Assembly (NCBI RefSeq): GCF_000011065.1
Contig: NC_004663.1
Location: 1,116,001-1,180,000, forward strand
Length of the DNA: 64,000 nucleotides
Origin: Bacteroides thetaiotaomicron VPI-5482
Lineage (GTDB): Bacteria > Bacteroidota > Bacteroidia > Bacteroidales > Bacteroidaceae
Direction: 5' to 3'
In this document: positions 18,501 through 28,684 of the stretch, in pieces
How positions within the stretch are numbered: position 1 is the stretch's first letter
How the letters are laid out: each line of letters starts with the position of its first letter
Program-made: the position numbers and the translations under genes
Notes under the pieces: model-generated
What the model was told of the DNA's origin: nothing
Seen by the model: only the letters and a program-made list of their open reading frames with translations
The model's database searches: none

Positions 18501-20126
18501 AAGTTCAAGGGATTGAATCTAGATGGGGCTGTTATGACGGATGCTTCCATGAAGTTTGATATTCTGAATACCCACTTTGCCGTTAGAGATACGATTCATT
18601 TGGCTCCTACCGGATTGAAATTCAATAATATGCATATTGCCGATATGGAAGGGCATTCGGGAACCTTGAACGGGTATCTGCGTTTCCAGCATTTCAAGAA
18701 TATAAATTACCGTTTTGAGATACAGGCTAATAATATGCTCTTGATGAATACGAAGGAATCGACGGATATGCCATTCTTTGGAACGGTATATGCTACGGGA
18801 AATGCGTTGCTTGCAGGGAATGCGATACAGGGACTGGACGTAAATCTCGCCATGACGACCAACCGGAATACGGTATTCACCTATATCAACGGAAATGTGG
18901 CGTCGGCTGCCAGCACCCAGTTTATAAAGTTTGTAGATAAAACGCCCCGTCGAAACATTCAGGATTCCATTCGGGTAAATTCCTATTTTGAGCAGATGCA
19001 ACAGAAGCGTCAGGCGGACGAAGAAGAGCATCAGACAGATATTCGTTTGAATATTCTAGTAGATGCTACACCCGATGCCACCATGAAAATTATTATGGAC
19101 CCTATAGCCGGAGACTACATCAGTGCGAAGGGAACAGGAAACATACGCACGGAGTTTTATAATAAAGGGGATGTGAAGATGTTTGGTAATTACCGGATCA
19201 GTCAGGGAATATATAAGTTCAGTTTGCAGGAAGTGATTCGCAAGGATTTTATCATCAAAGATGGAAGTACGATTACTTTCAACGGCGCTCCTTTGGATGC
19301 GAATATGGATATTCAGGCATCATACACGGTAAACTCCGCTTCACTGAACGACTTGAATCCGGATGTTTCCTCCATTGCCCAGCAGACTAATGTACGGGTA
19401 AACTGTATCATGAATCTGAGTGGGATTTTACTGCGGCCGACCATTAAGCTGGGTATCGAGCTTCCGAATGAAAGAGATGAAATTCAGACGTTGGTGCGCA
19501 ATTATATCAGTACGGAAGAGCAGATGAATATGCAGATTCTTTATCTGCTGGGTATCGGTAAGTTCTATACGGAAGATGCTGCACGGAACAATCAGAACTC
19601 GAACGTGATGTCATCGGTACTCTCTTCTACTCTGTCCGGTCAGTTGAATAATGCCTTATCTCAGGTTTTTGAGACTAATAACTGGAATATCGGTACCAAT
19701 CTGAGCACGGGTGATAAAGGATGGACGGATATGGAAGTAGAAGGTATCCTGTCCGGTCAGTTGCTGAACAACCGCCTGTTGGTTAATGGTAATTTCGGCT
19801 ATCGGGACAATCCGATGGCGAATACCAACTTTATAGGCGACTTCGAAGCTGAATGGCTGATCAACCGCTCGGGAGATATTCGTCTGAAGGCTTATAATGA
19901 AACAAATGACCGTTACTACACAAAGACAAACCTTACTACGCAGGGAGTCGGTATCATGTATAAGAAGGATTTCAATAAATGGAGTGACCTTTTCTTCTGG
20001 AATAAATGGAAACTGCGCAGCAAGCGGAAACGTGAAGAAGCCGAAAAGGTGCAACAGCAGCAAACAGACAGCATTGCCGATGATAAAGCTAAGTCGGAGC
20101 TAAAGAGAAAGCGAGCACAGGAATAA
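15570..20126 (+). CDS. tamB: TamB-like translocation/assembly module protein
   Basis: This is a very long AsmA/TamB-type protein. A single N-terminal membrane anchor (TVRWVVGIVLGVYIGTIVLL) is followed by about 1,000 residues of repetitive beta structure that would span the periplasm as a groove. The C-terminal TamB domain (DUF490; about the last 350 residues, ending RNYISTEEQMNMQILYLLG...) precedes a basic tail. TamB proteins link the inner membrane to an outer-membrane Omp85 partner and take part in outer-membrane assembly or lipid transport. The first ordinary start codon is a TTG at 15642, but this would delete the anchor. The frame is open from 15558 and 15570 (ATC) is shown as the likely extent, so the real start codon is non-standard or upstream sequence is altered. 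Confidence 0.88.
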   Translation: MRTLKKTVRWVVGIVLGVYIGTIVLLNIPNVQRAMSVFIAKELSEVLNTRLTIGKINIGLLNRIIIDDVLLDDQSGKEMLKVTRLSAKFDILPFFKGKISISSVQLFGFTINLNKETPDSPPNFKFVLDAFASKDTVKKESSLDLRINSVLIRRGRMAYHVLSEEKTPGKFNAKHVQLQNIIANISLKAMSRDSLNLGIKRLSFDEKASGFSLKKMSLKLVANDKRTNIENFAIELPETSLKMDTIHLVYDSLKAFDQFSEKVHFSFRTLPSQITLKDISPFVPILAHFKEPITLDMQVKGTVDQLTCSHLEITADDRQFRLSGDVSLQELSSPQDAYVYGKLSELSANNRGVGFLVRNLSSNYNGVPPLLERLGDIDFRGEISGYFTDLVTYGQLRTGLGNVKTDLKLSSDKAKGLFAYSGAVKTEEFELGKLLNNEKFGEITFNLDVHGRHIEKQLPAVELKGLIASVEYSRYKYENITLDGEYKQGGFNGKIALDDPNGSIYLNGDVNVTSKVPTFNFLAVVDKFRPNDLNLTPDYQDAEFSLKVKANFTGGSIDEMIGEINVDSLEFRAPDKEYFMKNMNVRATRQDNENQLKLTSEFLTANIAGKFQYHTLPASIFNIMRRYVPSLILPPKKPIETNNNFAFDVHIYNTDILSTIFDVPLTVYTHSTLKGYFNDALQRLRVEGYFPRLQYKNNFIESGMILCENPSDHISAKVRLTSLKKNGAVNLSLEAQAKEDKVSTTLNWGNNAIATYSGKLAAVAQFLRTAGEKPLLKAMVDVKQTDVILNDTLWQIHPSQVVVDSGKVDVNNFYFSHHDRYVRINGRLSDNPADTVKVDLKDINMGYVFDIANISDDVNFEGDATGTAYASSVFKKPVMNTRLFVKNFSLNQGRLGDLNVYGAWDNEKRGIYLDASIQDISPSPSRVIGMIYPLKPESGLDLNIDAHELNLKFLEFYMKSIAQDIKGRGTGKVHFYGKFKGLNLDGAVMTDASMKFDILNTHFAVRDTIHLAPTGLKFNNMHIADMEGHSGTLNGYLRFQHFKNINYRFEIQANNMLLMNTKESTDMPFFGTVYATGNALLAGNAIQGLDVNLAMTTNRNTVFTYINGNVASAASTQFIKFVDKTPRRNIQDSIRVNSYFEQMQQKRQADEEEHQTDIRLNILVDATPDATMKIIMDPIAGDYISAKGTGNIRTEFYNKGDVKMFGNYRISQGIYKFSLQEVIRKDFIIKDGSTITFNGAPLDANMDIQASYTVNSASLNDLNPDVSSIAQQTNVRVNCIMNLSGILLRPTIKLGIELPNERDEIQTLVRNYISTEEQMNMQILYLLGIGKFYTEDAARNNQNSNVMSSVLSSTLSGQLNNALSQVFETNNWNIGTNLSTGDKGWTDMEVEGILSGQLLNNRLLVNGNFGYRDNPMANTNFIGDFEAEWLINRSGDIRLKAYNETNDRYYTKTNLTTQGVGIMYKKDFNKWSDLFFWNKWKLRSKRKREEAEKVQQQQTDSIADDKAKSELKRKRAQE

Positions 20127-20130
20127 AAAT

Positions 20131-20170
20131 AAATAGTGACACTATACCATAACCGATAGTGTCACTATTT
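20131..20170. terminator. Bidirectional terminator between tamB and a PepSY-like gene
   Basis: A perfect 15-bp stem (20131-20145 with 20156-20170; AAATAGTGACACTAT) has A/T-rich flanks on both sides. It separates two convergent genes, serving tamB on the plus strand and the PepSY-like lipoprotein gene on the minus strand. Confidence 0.88.
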
Positions 20171-20174
20171 TATT

Positions 20175-21056
20175 TTATTTGAGAATCGTACCGTCTGCGG
20201 TTACTTTAATATCTATATCCGGAGAATTATTTCCTTCCAGTTCAATCTGATAATAGGATGTTTCTGTTGCCATCTCAAAGTATTCGGCATCATCCATCTG
20301 ATATCCTGCATACTCGGTGCTGATGGCATTGGTCACTGCTGTGGGCAGTTCGTTTCTCCGTACCTCCCATGAGGTAGAATACCACTCTCTGCCTTTATCA
20401 AACAGGACTTCTTTGGAAACGTTGCGGTTCAGGCCACTGTCGAAATGGATGATATCTACTTCCGTAAATCCGAAATCCCAGTCGTTTTTATCATCTTCCA
20501 CGTCTACTTCCACGATTCTTGCTCCTGCATATTTCCCATCAATGAAAGTCTTCATGACGGCGGGCAGTTGAGTGGTCGGAAGGTGCTCGTTTTCATGATC
20601 GTCTGTGTCTGCAATGCTTTTAATCAGCACTCCGTCGGCAGAATAATACAGATCGACTTCCTGATTTTGGTTTTCCACCTCAATGACGTAGACTGTTTCG
20701 ATGCCTTGCCGCTCGAGTTTATCCACATCGTCTCTTTTCCATGTCTTATAGTCACTTGCTTCGAATGCACTCTTTACCGGATCGGGCAATGCGGTGTACG
20801 GGATATCCGTTTCAGTCATATGCCAGTTGCCATCCGTTGTGAACCATGCGGATGCCTCATATCCATCATAGAAGTCCGCTACATAATATCCTGCCTTTGT
20901 TTCCCACTTTACGTTCTTGACGTTAGGATACCTGGTCGAGAATGCTTCTTGCAATGGGGTAGGAACAGCAATTGATTCATCGTCATCGTTGTCGCAGCTG
21001 TGCAGGCTCCATGCTGCACAGAATGCTATCAGTAGTGTATAAATTCTGAGTTTCAT
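20175..21056 (-). CDS. PepSY-like lipoprotein
   Basis: This 293-residue protein has a lipoprotein signal (MKLRIYTLLIAFCAAWSLHSC, lipobox SLHSC) and an acidic DNDDDES tether. It then carries two to three PepSY-like (DUF2874) repeats, recognisable from recurring patterns such as FSTRYPNVKNVKWETKAGYYVADFYDG and TYVIEVENQNQEVDLYYSADG. Such proteins lie in the periplasm or on the outer membrane; function is unknown, though PepSY-like domains resemble beta-lactamase-inhibitor folds. It follows another PepSY-like gene by 23 bases and probably shares its transcript. Confidence 0.85.
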   Translation of the reverse strand: MKLRIYTLLIAFCAAWSLHSCDNDDDESIAVPTPLQEAFSTRYPNVKNVKWETKAGYYVADFYDGYEASAWFTTDGNWHMTETDIPYTALPDPVKSAFEASDYKTWKRDDVDKLERQGIETVYVIEVENQNQEVDLYYSADGVLIKSIADTDDHENEHLPTTQLPAVMKTFIDGKYAGARIVEVDVEDDKNDWDFGFTEVDIIHFDSGLNRNVSKEVLFDKGREWYSTSWEVRRNELPTAVTNAISTEYAGYQMDDAEYFEMATETSYYQIELEGNNSPDIDIKVTADGTILK

Positions 21057-21079
21057 TGTTGTCGTAGATTTTAAGAAAG

Positions 21080-21517
21080 TTAATTATCAATATCAATCAG
21101 ATTAAACTTCAGGTCAAATTTCAGTTCTGTACGGTTGGATAGCTTTACTTCGTAATCTTTCTTATCACGTTCTATCTTCAGCACTTTTGCATCCGGATAA
21201 TTAGTTGTTACATATTTCTGAATGGCGGCAGGAATAATGGCAACAGGTACGGAGGTGTGCTTGCAATCTACTTCCTCCCAGTTTCCCTTCTTGTCAAATT
21301 CCACTTTATTACCATTCGTGAAAATCACTTCATAGCTTTTGTAAAGGAAGTCACTTTCCATTTTTGCCAGTGCCACTTTGCTGTCAGAGAAATGCTGTTT
21401 GATGAACTGTTGTGCTAATTGTGGCATTTGAGTCACCTGGATAGGTTTATCGTCATCTGCACGTGCTACTGTCTGTAAAGTGAACAAGCATACTAATAAG
21501 AATACTAACTTTTTCAT
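21080..21517 (-). CDS. PepSY-like periplasmic protein
   Basis: This exported protein has about 145 residues. The start chosen is the third Met (MKKLVFLLVCLFTLQTVARA), which gives a standard signal peptide; an in-frame ATG at 21553 is less likely. Two PepSY-like repeats follow (FIKQHFSDSKVALAKMESDFLYKSYEVIFTNGNKVEFDKKGNW; YVTTNYPDAKVLKIERDKKDYEVKLSN). It is the upstream member of a two-gene leftward unit with the PepSY-like lipoprotein. The activity is unknown. Confidence 0.87.
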   Translation of the reverse strand: MKKLVFLLVCLFTLQTVARADDDKPIQVTQMPQLAQQFIKQHFSDSKVALAKMESDFLYKSYEVIFTNGNKVEFDKKGNWEEVDCKHTSVPVAIIPAAIQKYVTTNYPDAKVLKIERDKKDYEVKLSNRTELKFDLKFNLIDIDN

Positions 21518-21747
21518 AATCATTGTTTTTTTAATTGGTTTTACTGTTATCATTTAATTTATAATGCAAAGATGAGAGGAGAATCTGAAAAGATTTGGGA
21601 ATTTTGGGCAAAATCTGAAAAAAACAAAGGAAATCTTTCTTATTGTATTCTTTTGTTTCTTTTAACAGCAACTAATAAATTCATCGCTTATTTTTGCAGG
21701 CACAAATTTGACAATATTCATATTAAATCAACCATAAGAACTTTCGT

Positions 21748-22899
21748 ATGACTATGAGAACAAATTGTTTTTTATTATTAACTGTTTTGCTGGGAATACT
21801 TCCCATGAGTAACACACACGCTAACGATTCTATACCTAAAAGCGTGATCTTGTACACACCTTACACAAAAATCTCCGTTTCACCGGGGGCGTCTATTGAC
21901 TACAGCATCGACCTGATTAACAACACAGACAAGTTGGTGAATGCCAATCTTTCCGTCAGTGGCCTATCAAGCAGCTGGAAACATGAAATGAAATCCGGTG
22001 GTTGGAATCTCAGTCAGTTGGCCGTACTCCCTAAAGAAAAGAAAACTTTTAATCTAAAGGTAGATGTTCCTTTAAAAGTAAGCAGAGGCAGCTATCATTT
22101 TGTAGTGTCTGCCGGAGAAGCGCAACTCCCTCTGAATGTCGTTGTGGCACAACAAGGTACTTATCAGACGGAGTTTACCACCGACCAGCCCAATATGCAG
22201 GGAAATTCCAAATCAACTTTCACCTTTAATGCCACACTAAAGAATCAGACTGCCGATCAGCAACTGTATGCGTTGATGGCTAAAGCACCCAGAGGCTGGA
22301 ATGTTATTTTCAAACCTAATTATAAGCAGGCAACTTCCGCACAAGTAGAAGCCAACAGCAGCCAGAATGTAAGTATAGACATCACTCCTCCTGCCAATGT
22401 GGAAGCTGGCAGTTATAAAATTCCCGTACGTGCCGCTACAGGCAATACTTCGGCTGAACTGGAACTGGAAGTAGTTGTCACCGGTTCTTATCAGATGGAA
22501 CTGACCACCCCGAGAGGATTATTAAGTTCTGACGTGACTGCCGGTGATACCAAACGAATCGAACTGGAAATTAAAAATACAGGTTCTTCTTTATTGAAAG
22601 ATATCCAACTGTCTGCCAACAAGCCGGTTGACTGGGATGTAGCTTTCGAACCGTCAAAGATAGAAATGCTGAAAGCCGGAGAAACGGCTACTGTTGTAGC
22701 CATCTTGAAAGCATCTAAGAAAGCGCTTCCGGGTGATTATGTAACTACGATGATGGCCAAAACTCCGGAAGTGAATGCAGATGCGCAATTCAGAATTGCC
22801 GTAAAGACTCCGATGATTTGGGGATGGGTAGGTGTTCTGATTATTCTGGCTACTATCGGTGTTGTCTACTATCTGTTCCGTAAATATGGAAGGAGGTAA
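21748..22899 (+). CDS. NEW3-domain exported protein linked to an ABC exporter
   Basis: This 383-residue protein has a signal peptide (about 1-25), three tandem Ig-like NEW3 domains (about residues 30-350; LKNQTADQQLYALMAKAPRGWNVIFKP is typical) and a C-terminal membrane helix (WGWVGVLIILATIGVVYYLF) with a basic tail. The bulk would face the periplasm. It is followed after 3 bases by an ABC ATPase and then a permease, so it probably provides a periplasmic accessory part of that exporter. Homologous three-gene units are common in Bacteroidetes and their substrate is unknown. Confidence 0.85.
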   Translation: MTMRTNCFLLLTVLLGILPMSNTHANDSIPKSVILYTPYTKISVSPGASIDYSIDLINNTDKLVNANLSVSGLSSSWKHEMKSGGWNLSQLAVLPKEKKTFNLKVDVPLKVSRGSYHFVVSAGEAQLPLNVVVAQQGTYQTEFTTDQPNMQGNSKSTFTFNATLKNQTADQQLYALMAKAPRGWNVIFKPNYKQATSAQVEANSSQNVSIDITPPANVEAGSYKIPVRAATGNTSAELELEVVVTGSYQMELTTPRGLLSSDVTAGDTKRIELEIKNTGSSLLKDIQLSANKPVDWDVAFEPSKIEMLKAGETATVVAILKASKKALPGDYVTTMMAKTPEVNADAQFRIAVKTPMIWGWVGVLIILATIGVVYYLFRKYGRR

Positions 22900-22902
22900 A
22901 TT

Positions 22903-23646
22903 ATGGGCGAACAAGTGATCGTACTTACCGAATTAACCAAACAATACGGTAAATTTACTGCTGTAGATCATATTCGCCTGAGTATCCGGAAAGGAGAAAT
23001 CTTCGGTTTGCTGGGTCCGAACGGTGCCGGAAAGTCAACTACTATTTTGATGATGATGGGATTAACGGAGCCCACATCGGGAATTGTCGAGATTTGTGGA
23101 ATTAATTCTACCACTCATCCTATTGAAGTGAAAAGGAAAATCGGCTATCTGCCCGAAGATGTGGGATTCTATGATGACATGACAGGTCTGGAAAATCTGA
23201 TGTATACGGCACGGCTGAACGGTATCCCTGACAAGGAGGCGAAAGTAAAAGCACTGGAGCTGATGAAGCGCGTAGGGCTTGAAGATCAGCTGAAAAAGAA
23301 AACCGGAAAGTATTCCCGCGGTATGAGACAACGTCTTGGTCTGGCCGATGTGCTTATTAAGAATCCCGAAATCATTATTCTAGATGAGCCGACTTCGGGA
23401 ATTGACCCTGCGGGTGTTCAGGAGTTTATTGAACTGATTCGCTGGCTGAGCAAAGAGGAAGGGCTGACGGTTTTGTTTTCTTCCCACCATCTGGACCAGG
23501 CACAGAAAGTATGTGACAGAGTAGGATTGTTCAGTAACGGCAAAATACTTGCTCTGATTGATATGGCAGAGCTGAAAGAAAAGAAACAGGAATTGTCTGA
23601 TATTTATAACCATTATTTTGAGGAAGGAGGCGAAGGGCATGAGTAA
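22903..23646 (+). CDS. ABC exporter ATP-binding protein
   Basis: This 247-residue ABC ATPase has Walker A GPNGAGKST (near residue 40), a signature YSRGMRQRLGLADVL, Walker B IIILDEPTSGIDP and a switch His in SSHHLDQ. It energises the ABC-2 permease encoded next, whose start overlaps its stop by 8 bases. The length and DEPTSGIDP form are typical of ABC-2 type (CcmA/NosF-like) exporters. Confidence 0.94.
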   Translation: MGEQVIVLTELTKQYGKFTAVDHIRLSIRKGEIFGLLGPNGAGKSTTILMMMGLTEPTSGIVEICGINSTTHPIEVKRKIGYLPEDVGFYDDMTGLENLMYTARLNGIPDKEAKVKALELMKRVGLEDQLKKKTGKYSRGMRQRLGLADVLIKNPEIIILDEPTSGIDPAGVQEFIELIRWLSKEEGLTVLFSSHHLDQAQKVCDRVGLFSNGKILALIDMAELKEKKQELSDIYNHYFEEGGEGHE

Positions 23647-24595
23647 AGTCAATCATCCTTTTTGGGTTATCGTACATAAGGAAATATCCGATCATGTCAA
23701 AAGCTGGCGTTTTCTTATTCTGATCGGTATCATAGCACTTACTTGTATGGGATCGCTATACACGGCGCTTACTAATATCGGTGCGGCTATCAAACCGGAT
23801 GATCCGGACAGTTCGTTCCTCTTCTTGAAGTTATTTACAGCTTCGGACGGGACTCTCCCCTCTTTTGTGCTGTTTATTAACTTTTTAGGTCCTTTGTTGG
23901 GAATTGCTTTAGGATTCGATGCTGTCAATTCGGAGCAGAATAAGGGGACATTGAGCCGTATGCTGTCTCAGCCCATTCATCGTGATTGTATCATTAATGC
24001 GAAGTTTGTGGCTGCTTTGATCGTGATAGGTATTATGCTGTTTGTACTGGGCTTTTTGGTGATGGGATTCGGATTGATTGCCATTGGCATTCCTCCTACG
24101 GCTGAAGAATTCTGGAGAATCGTTTTCTTTCTTATAACGAGTATCTTTTATGTAGCCTTTTGGTTGAACCTGGCCATCTTATTCTCACTCCGTTTCCGTC
24201 AGGCTGCTACTTCTGCGCTGGCTTCCGTAGCCGTTTGGCTGTTTTTCAGCGTATTCTATACGATGATTGTCAATTTAGTGGCAAAGGGATTAAGTCCGTC
24301 GCAGATGGCGTCTCCTTATCAGATTATCAGTTATCAGAAATTTATTCTTGGATTAATGCGTCTGGCACCCAGTGAATTGTTTAATGAAGCTACTACAACG
24401 CTGCTGATGCCTTCCGTCAGAAGTATCGGACCGCTTACGATGGAACAGGTACAAGGGGCTATTCCGAGTCCGCTGCCGTTGGGACAGAGTCTGCTTGTTG
24501 TTTGGCCACAGCTCACGGGGCTGATTGCAGCGACTGTTATCTGTTTTGCAATCTCATATATTATGTTTATGAGAAGGGAAATCCGATCCCGATAA
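23639..24595 (+). CDS. ABC-2 type permease
   Basis: This protein of about 318 residues starts at MSKVNHPFWVIVHKEISDHVKSW, 8 bases inside the ATPase gene and preceded by a strong GGAGG site; an in-frame ATG at 23618 lies further inside the ATPase gene and is less likely. It has six predicted membrane helices (for example ALIVIGIMLFVLGFLVMGFGLIAIGI). It forms the membrane channel of the exporter with the preceding ATPase and the NEW3 protein. Confidence 0.9.
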   Translation: MSKVNHPFWVIVHKEISDHVKSWRFLILIGIIALTCMGSLYTALTNIGAAIKPDDPDSSFLFLKLFTASDGTLPSFVLFINFLGPLLGIALGFDAVNSEQNKGTLSRMLSQPIHRDCIINAKFVAALIVIGIMLFVLGFLVMGFGLIAIGIPPTAEEFWRIVFFLITSIFYVAFWLNLAILFSLRFRQAATSALASVAVWLFFSVFYTMIVNLVAKGLSPSQMASPYQIISYQKFILGLMRLAPSELFNEATTTLLMPSVRSIGPLTMEQVQGAIPSPLPLGQSLLVVWPQLTGLIAATVICFAISYIMFMRREIRSR

Positions 24596-24660
24596 TCATA
24601 TATGCGGAGTCCAAATCAGGTATTGTCATAAGGTGTAATCTTAGGTAGTACCCTATTAAT

Positions 24661-24698
24661 TCTGCCATCCAGCACATTGTCTTGCTCTGGATGGCAGA
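24661..24698. terminator. Terminator between convergent exporter and kinase genes
   Basis: A perfect 12-bp stem TCTGCCATCCAG/CTGGATGGCAGA (24661-24672 with 24687-24698) is followed by TGTTTTATT on the plus strand. It can stop the rightward exporter operon and perhaps the leftward histidine kinase transcript. Confidence 0.75.
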
Positions 24699-24720
24699 TG
24701 TTTTATTAATTGTTTTACTT

Positions 24721-25998
24721 CTAGTTCTTGTTGGAGATTTCGAAACAATGTTCTCCTTGTTCGAAGTAATATCGCAAGTTCAACTGTTGCAGACGGCAGA
24801 TGGAATCGGTTATTGCCAGTCCTAATCCAGTAGATCCTTCTTTTTTGTGTCCTTGATAGAAACGTTCAAAGATGTGAGTCTCATCCAGTGGTTGCTTCTC
24901 TCCGGAATTTCGGAAGGTGATGCTATGTTTGGTTATGATAATCCGGATATGTCCTTCGTCTACGTTATGTACAAACGCGTTCTTTAACAGGTTTGTTAGT
25001 AAAGCAATAGCCAGAGATTCGTTCATGGTTATATGGAAATTAGCCTGTTCTGTTATACTTACTTCTATGTTCTTGTAGCTGTAGACTTCTTTATAGTCTT
25101 CCAGGTATTGCCTGAGGAGTACGTTTAAGTCTACCTCTTTGGTGTCGGTGAACTGGCCGTTATCTATTTTTGATAGCAGCAACAGGGATTTGTTTAGTTT
25201 GGTGATATATTTCAGTGTCTGATGGGTTTTCATCAACTCTTCAAGCTGTTTCTCGGACAAAGAATCGTCTTCCATCAGCATTTCCAACCGATTGCGGCAG
25301 ATGGCAAGCGGTGTCTGAATTTCATGTGAGGCGTTTCCAATGAACTGCTTCTGCTGTTCGAACATTTGTTCTGTCCGCTCTACGTAACGGGTGGCCGCAT
25401 CATTCAGTTTGCGGAATTCCGTGATCCGTGTATCGTTTTTCAGAGGTTTGTTTTTCTTTCCGGTCTGATAGCTGTCCAACCAATGAAGTAGTATATACAG
25501 CGGTCGCATATTACGATAAAATACCCATACGGATATGATGATGATACAAAGTAACAGAGCTACATACAGGAAAATAATCCAGACTTGAATCGCACTTTTC
25601 AAATCATCTTTTTCGATGCTGGGAGTGGATACGGTCAATTCGTAATAACGGTCTTCGTCATCTTTAAAGATAGTGGTCAGAATACGTGCCGGTTCTGTTT
25701 CCTCTTTTTCTACAATGTATACCATGGAGTCTTTATATTGGATATCTTCCCGGCTCTTTGCATATTCTTTGGTTATTTCTTTCAGATAATATTGATTATT
25801 GGAACCATTATTTTTGGAGGGAAGCTCCTCTCCTGCCAATGCGCGGATAATGATTGTTTCCGAATAGTCTTCCAGTGAATCATCCACTTCATCGTTGACT
25901 TCGTCAATCATCGTAACATAGAAAAAGACTGCCCAGACAGTCAGGATAAGAGTCAGGGCGAGGGTGATGCGAAAAATGATATAATATATAAGTTTCAT
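24721..25998 (-). CDS. Sensor histidine kinase
   Basis: This 425-residue membrane kinase has a first helix (about 10-30), a periplasmic sensor of about 105 residues, a second helix (about 139-161), a HisKA domain with the phosphorylated His at 225 (GNASHEIQTPL) and a HATPase domain with N-box NLLKNAFVHN and G-box GSTGLGLAI. It presumably phosphorylates the OmpR-type regulator encoded 22 bases upstream. The general layout resembles the RprX/RprY pair of Bacteroides. The signal is unknown. Confidence 0.92.
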   Translation of the reverse strand: MKLIYYIIFRITLALTLILTVWAVFFYVTMIDEVNDEVDDSLEDYSETIIIRALAGEELPSKNNGSNNQYYLKEITKEYAKSREDIQYKDSMVYIVEKEETEPARILTTIFKDDEDRYYELTVSTPSIEKDDLKSAIQVWIIFLYVALLLCIIIISVWVFYRNMRPLYILLHWLDSYQTGKKNKPLKNDTRITEFRKLNDAATRYVERTEQMFEQQKQFIGNASHEIQTPLAICRNRLEMLMEDDSLSEKQLEELMKTHQTLKYITKLNKSLLLLSKIDNGQFTDTKEVDLNVLLRQYLEDYKEVYSYKNIEVSITEQANFHITMNESLAIALLTNLLKNAFVHNVDEGHIRIIITKHSITFRNSGEKQPLDETHIFERFYQGHKKEGSTGLGLAITDSICRLQQLNLRYYFEQGEHCFEISNKN

Positions 25999-26020
25999 GG
26001 ATGATCCTTTCTGGTTTCGA

Positions 26021-26698
26021 TTATTCTACAATCAGTTTATAGCCGAATCCATAAACGGCCTTGATTTCAATATTTGCTTTTGCATCCTTCAATTTTTTGC
26101 GAAGATTTTTGATTTGTGCATAAATGAAGTCAAAGTTATCCACTTGATCGATGTGGTCTCCCCATACCGATTCTGCCAGTGTGTTTTTATTGACCAGACG
26201 GCCGGGACGATTTATGAAATAAAGCAGGATATCATATTCTTTTCTGTTCAGTTCCAGCTCCTGTTCGTTGACAAACACCCGGTATTTATCGGGTTCTATC
26301 TTTACATTTCCCTGACGGATATAGATTTCTCCATCATGTTGATTCCGACGGATCACACTTTTGATCCGTGCATTTAATTCTGCCAGATGAAATGGTTTCG
26401 GCAAATAATCGTCAGCTCCTAATTCCAGTCCCAGTACTTTGTCTTCCAGCGAATCTTTGGCAGAGATAATAATCACATTTTCCCGTTTGTGGAGAGCTTT
26501 CAAACGTTCGAGAAGGTCAAGACCGCTCCCGTCCGGCAGCATAATATCCAGTAAGACACAATCATAGTCGTAATCTTCTATTTTGTATAATGCACTGTTG
26601 AAGTCTCCGGCCGTTTCTACGACATAACGTTCTTTTTCCAGCGAACGTTGGATCAATTCTCTTAAAGAGGGTTCATCTTCTACAATTAATATCTTCAT
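26021..26698 (-). CDS. OmpR-family response regulator
   Basis: This 225-residue regulator has a receiver domain (acidic pocket E7/D8, phospho-acceptor Asp51 in LLDIMLPDGSG, Lys101 in YLPKPF) and a C-terminal winged helix (about 125-222; NRKEYDILLYFINRPGRLVNKNTLAESVWG). It lies just before the histidine kinase gene in the same direction, so the two form a cognate pair. Confidence 0.94.
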   Translation of the reverse strand: MKILIVEDEPSLRELIQRSLEKERYVVETAGDFNSALYKIEDYDYDCVLLDIMLPDGSGLDLLERLKALHKRENVIIISAKDSLEDKVLGLELGADDYLPKPFHLAELNARIKSVIRRNQHDGEIYIRQGNVKIEPDKYRVFVNEQELELNRKEYDILLYFINRPGRLVNKNTLAESVWGDHIDQVDNFDFIYAQIKNLRKKLKDAKANIEIKAVYGFGYKLIVE

Positions 26699-26772
26699 AA
26701 AATCTTCTCCTTTCTTTATTACTGTCTACAAAGAAAAGAGATATTTCTGAAATAAAACTGAAATGGATAAAA

Positions 26773-26810
26773 AAAGAGTCAGATTCTCAATTTTAAAAAT
26801 CTGACTCTTT
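26773..26810 (-). terminator. Rho-independent terminator of proS
   Basis: AAAGAGTCAGATT (26773-26785) pairs with AATCTGACTCTTT (26798-26810), followed by a T run on the minus strand. It lies 20 bases after the proS stop. Confidence 0.88.
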
Positions 26811-26830
26811 TACTATTGAAATAGATATTT

Positions 26831-28324
<1,494 letters not shown>

Positions 28325-28367
28325 TATATTTTTCTATTTAAGTTTTCTTGGATGTTAAAACAGGGTG

Positions 28368-28375
28368 CAAAAATA
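28368..28375 (-). promoter_or_regulatory. Putative -7 box for proS
   Basis: TATTTTTG on the minus strand matches TAnnTTTG, 44 bases before the proS start. GTTCG lies close to the -33 position, as it does at tsaD. Confidence 0.5.
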
Positions 28376-28500
28376 CGAAAAAGGAACGAACTGCCCTATT
28401 CTTCTCGCATTATTTTCTTTATATCGCCTTATGTGACTGATTTATCCATTTATAGTTACTATTATAGTCACTTTACTTGGTGTCATGGAAGAGTATATCT

Positions 28501-28617
28501 ATGGATTTCACTCAGATGAAGAAATTTATTGTTATTGGACTACTATTCCTAATATTCATTTCTGCTTTACTGGGATTTTATGGTATTTATCTGATACATA
28601 AAATATCAAGAAAATGA
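28501..28617 (+). CDS. Possible 38-residue single-span membrane protein
   Basis: The frame reads MDFTQMKKFIVIGLLFLIFI... and ends HKISRK. It has one hydrophobic helix and positively charged ends, with GGAAGAG upstream of the ATG. It lies alone between proS and the left end of the integrative element. Nothing else supports expression, so it remains tentative. Confidence 0.4.
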   Translation: MDFTQMKKFIVIGLLFLIFISALLGFYGIYLIHKISRK

Positions 28618-28643
28618 GTTAAAAGAACTCTTGTAAAAATATA

Positions 28644-28676
28644 AAAACAGATAGTCATTGTCTGACTACCTGTTTT
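28644..28676 (-). terminator. Hairpin beyond the degenerate tRNA-Gly copy
   Basis: AAAACAG and TAGTCA (28644-28657) pair with TGACTA and CTGTTTT (28663-28676), with T-rich flanks. A similar hairpin follows the intact tRNA-Gly (47419-47456). The similarity suggests that the tRNA 3' flank, not only the tRNA, was duplicated or carried by the element. Confidence 0.7.
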
Positions 28677-28684
28677 TTCAGTGG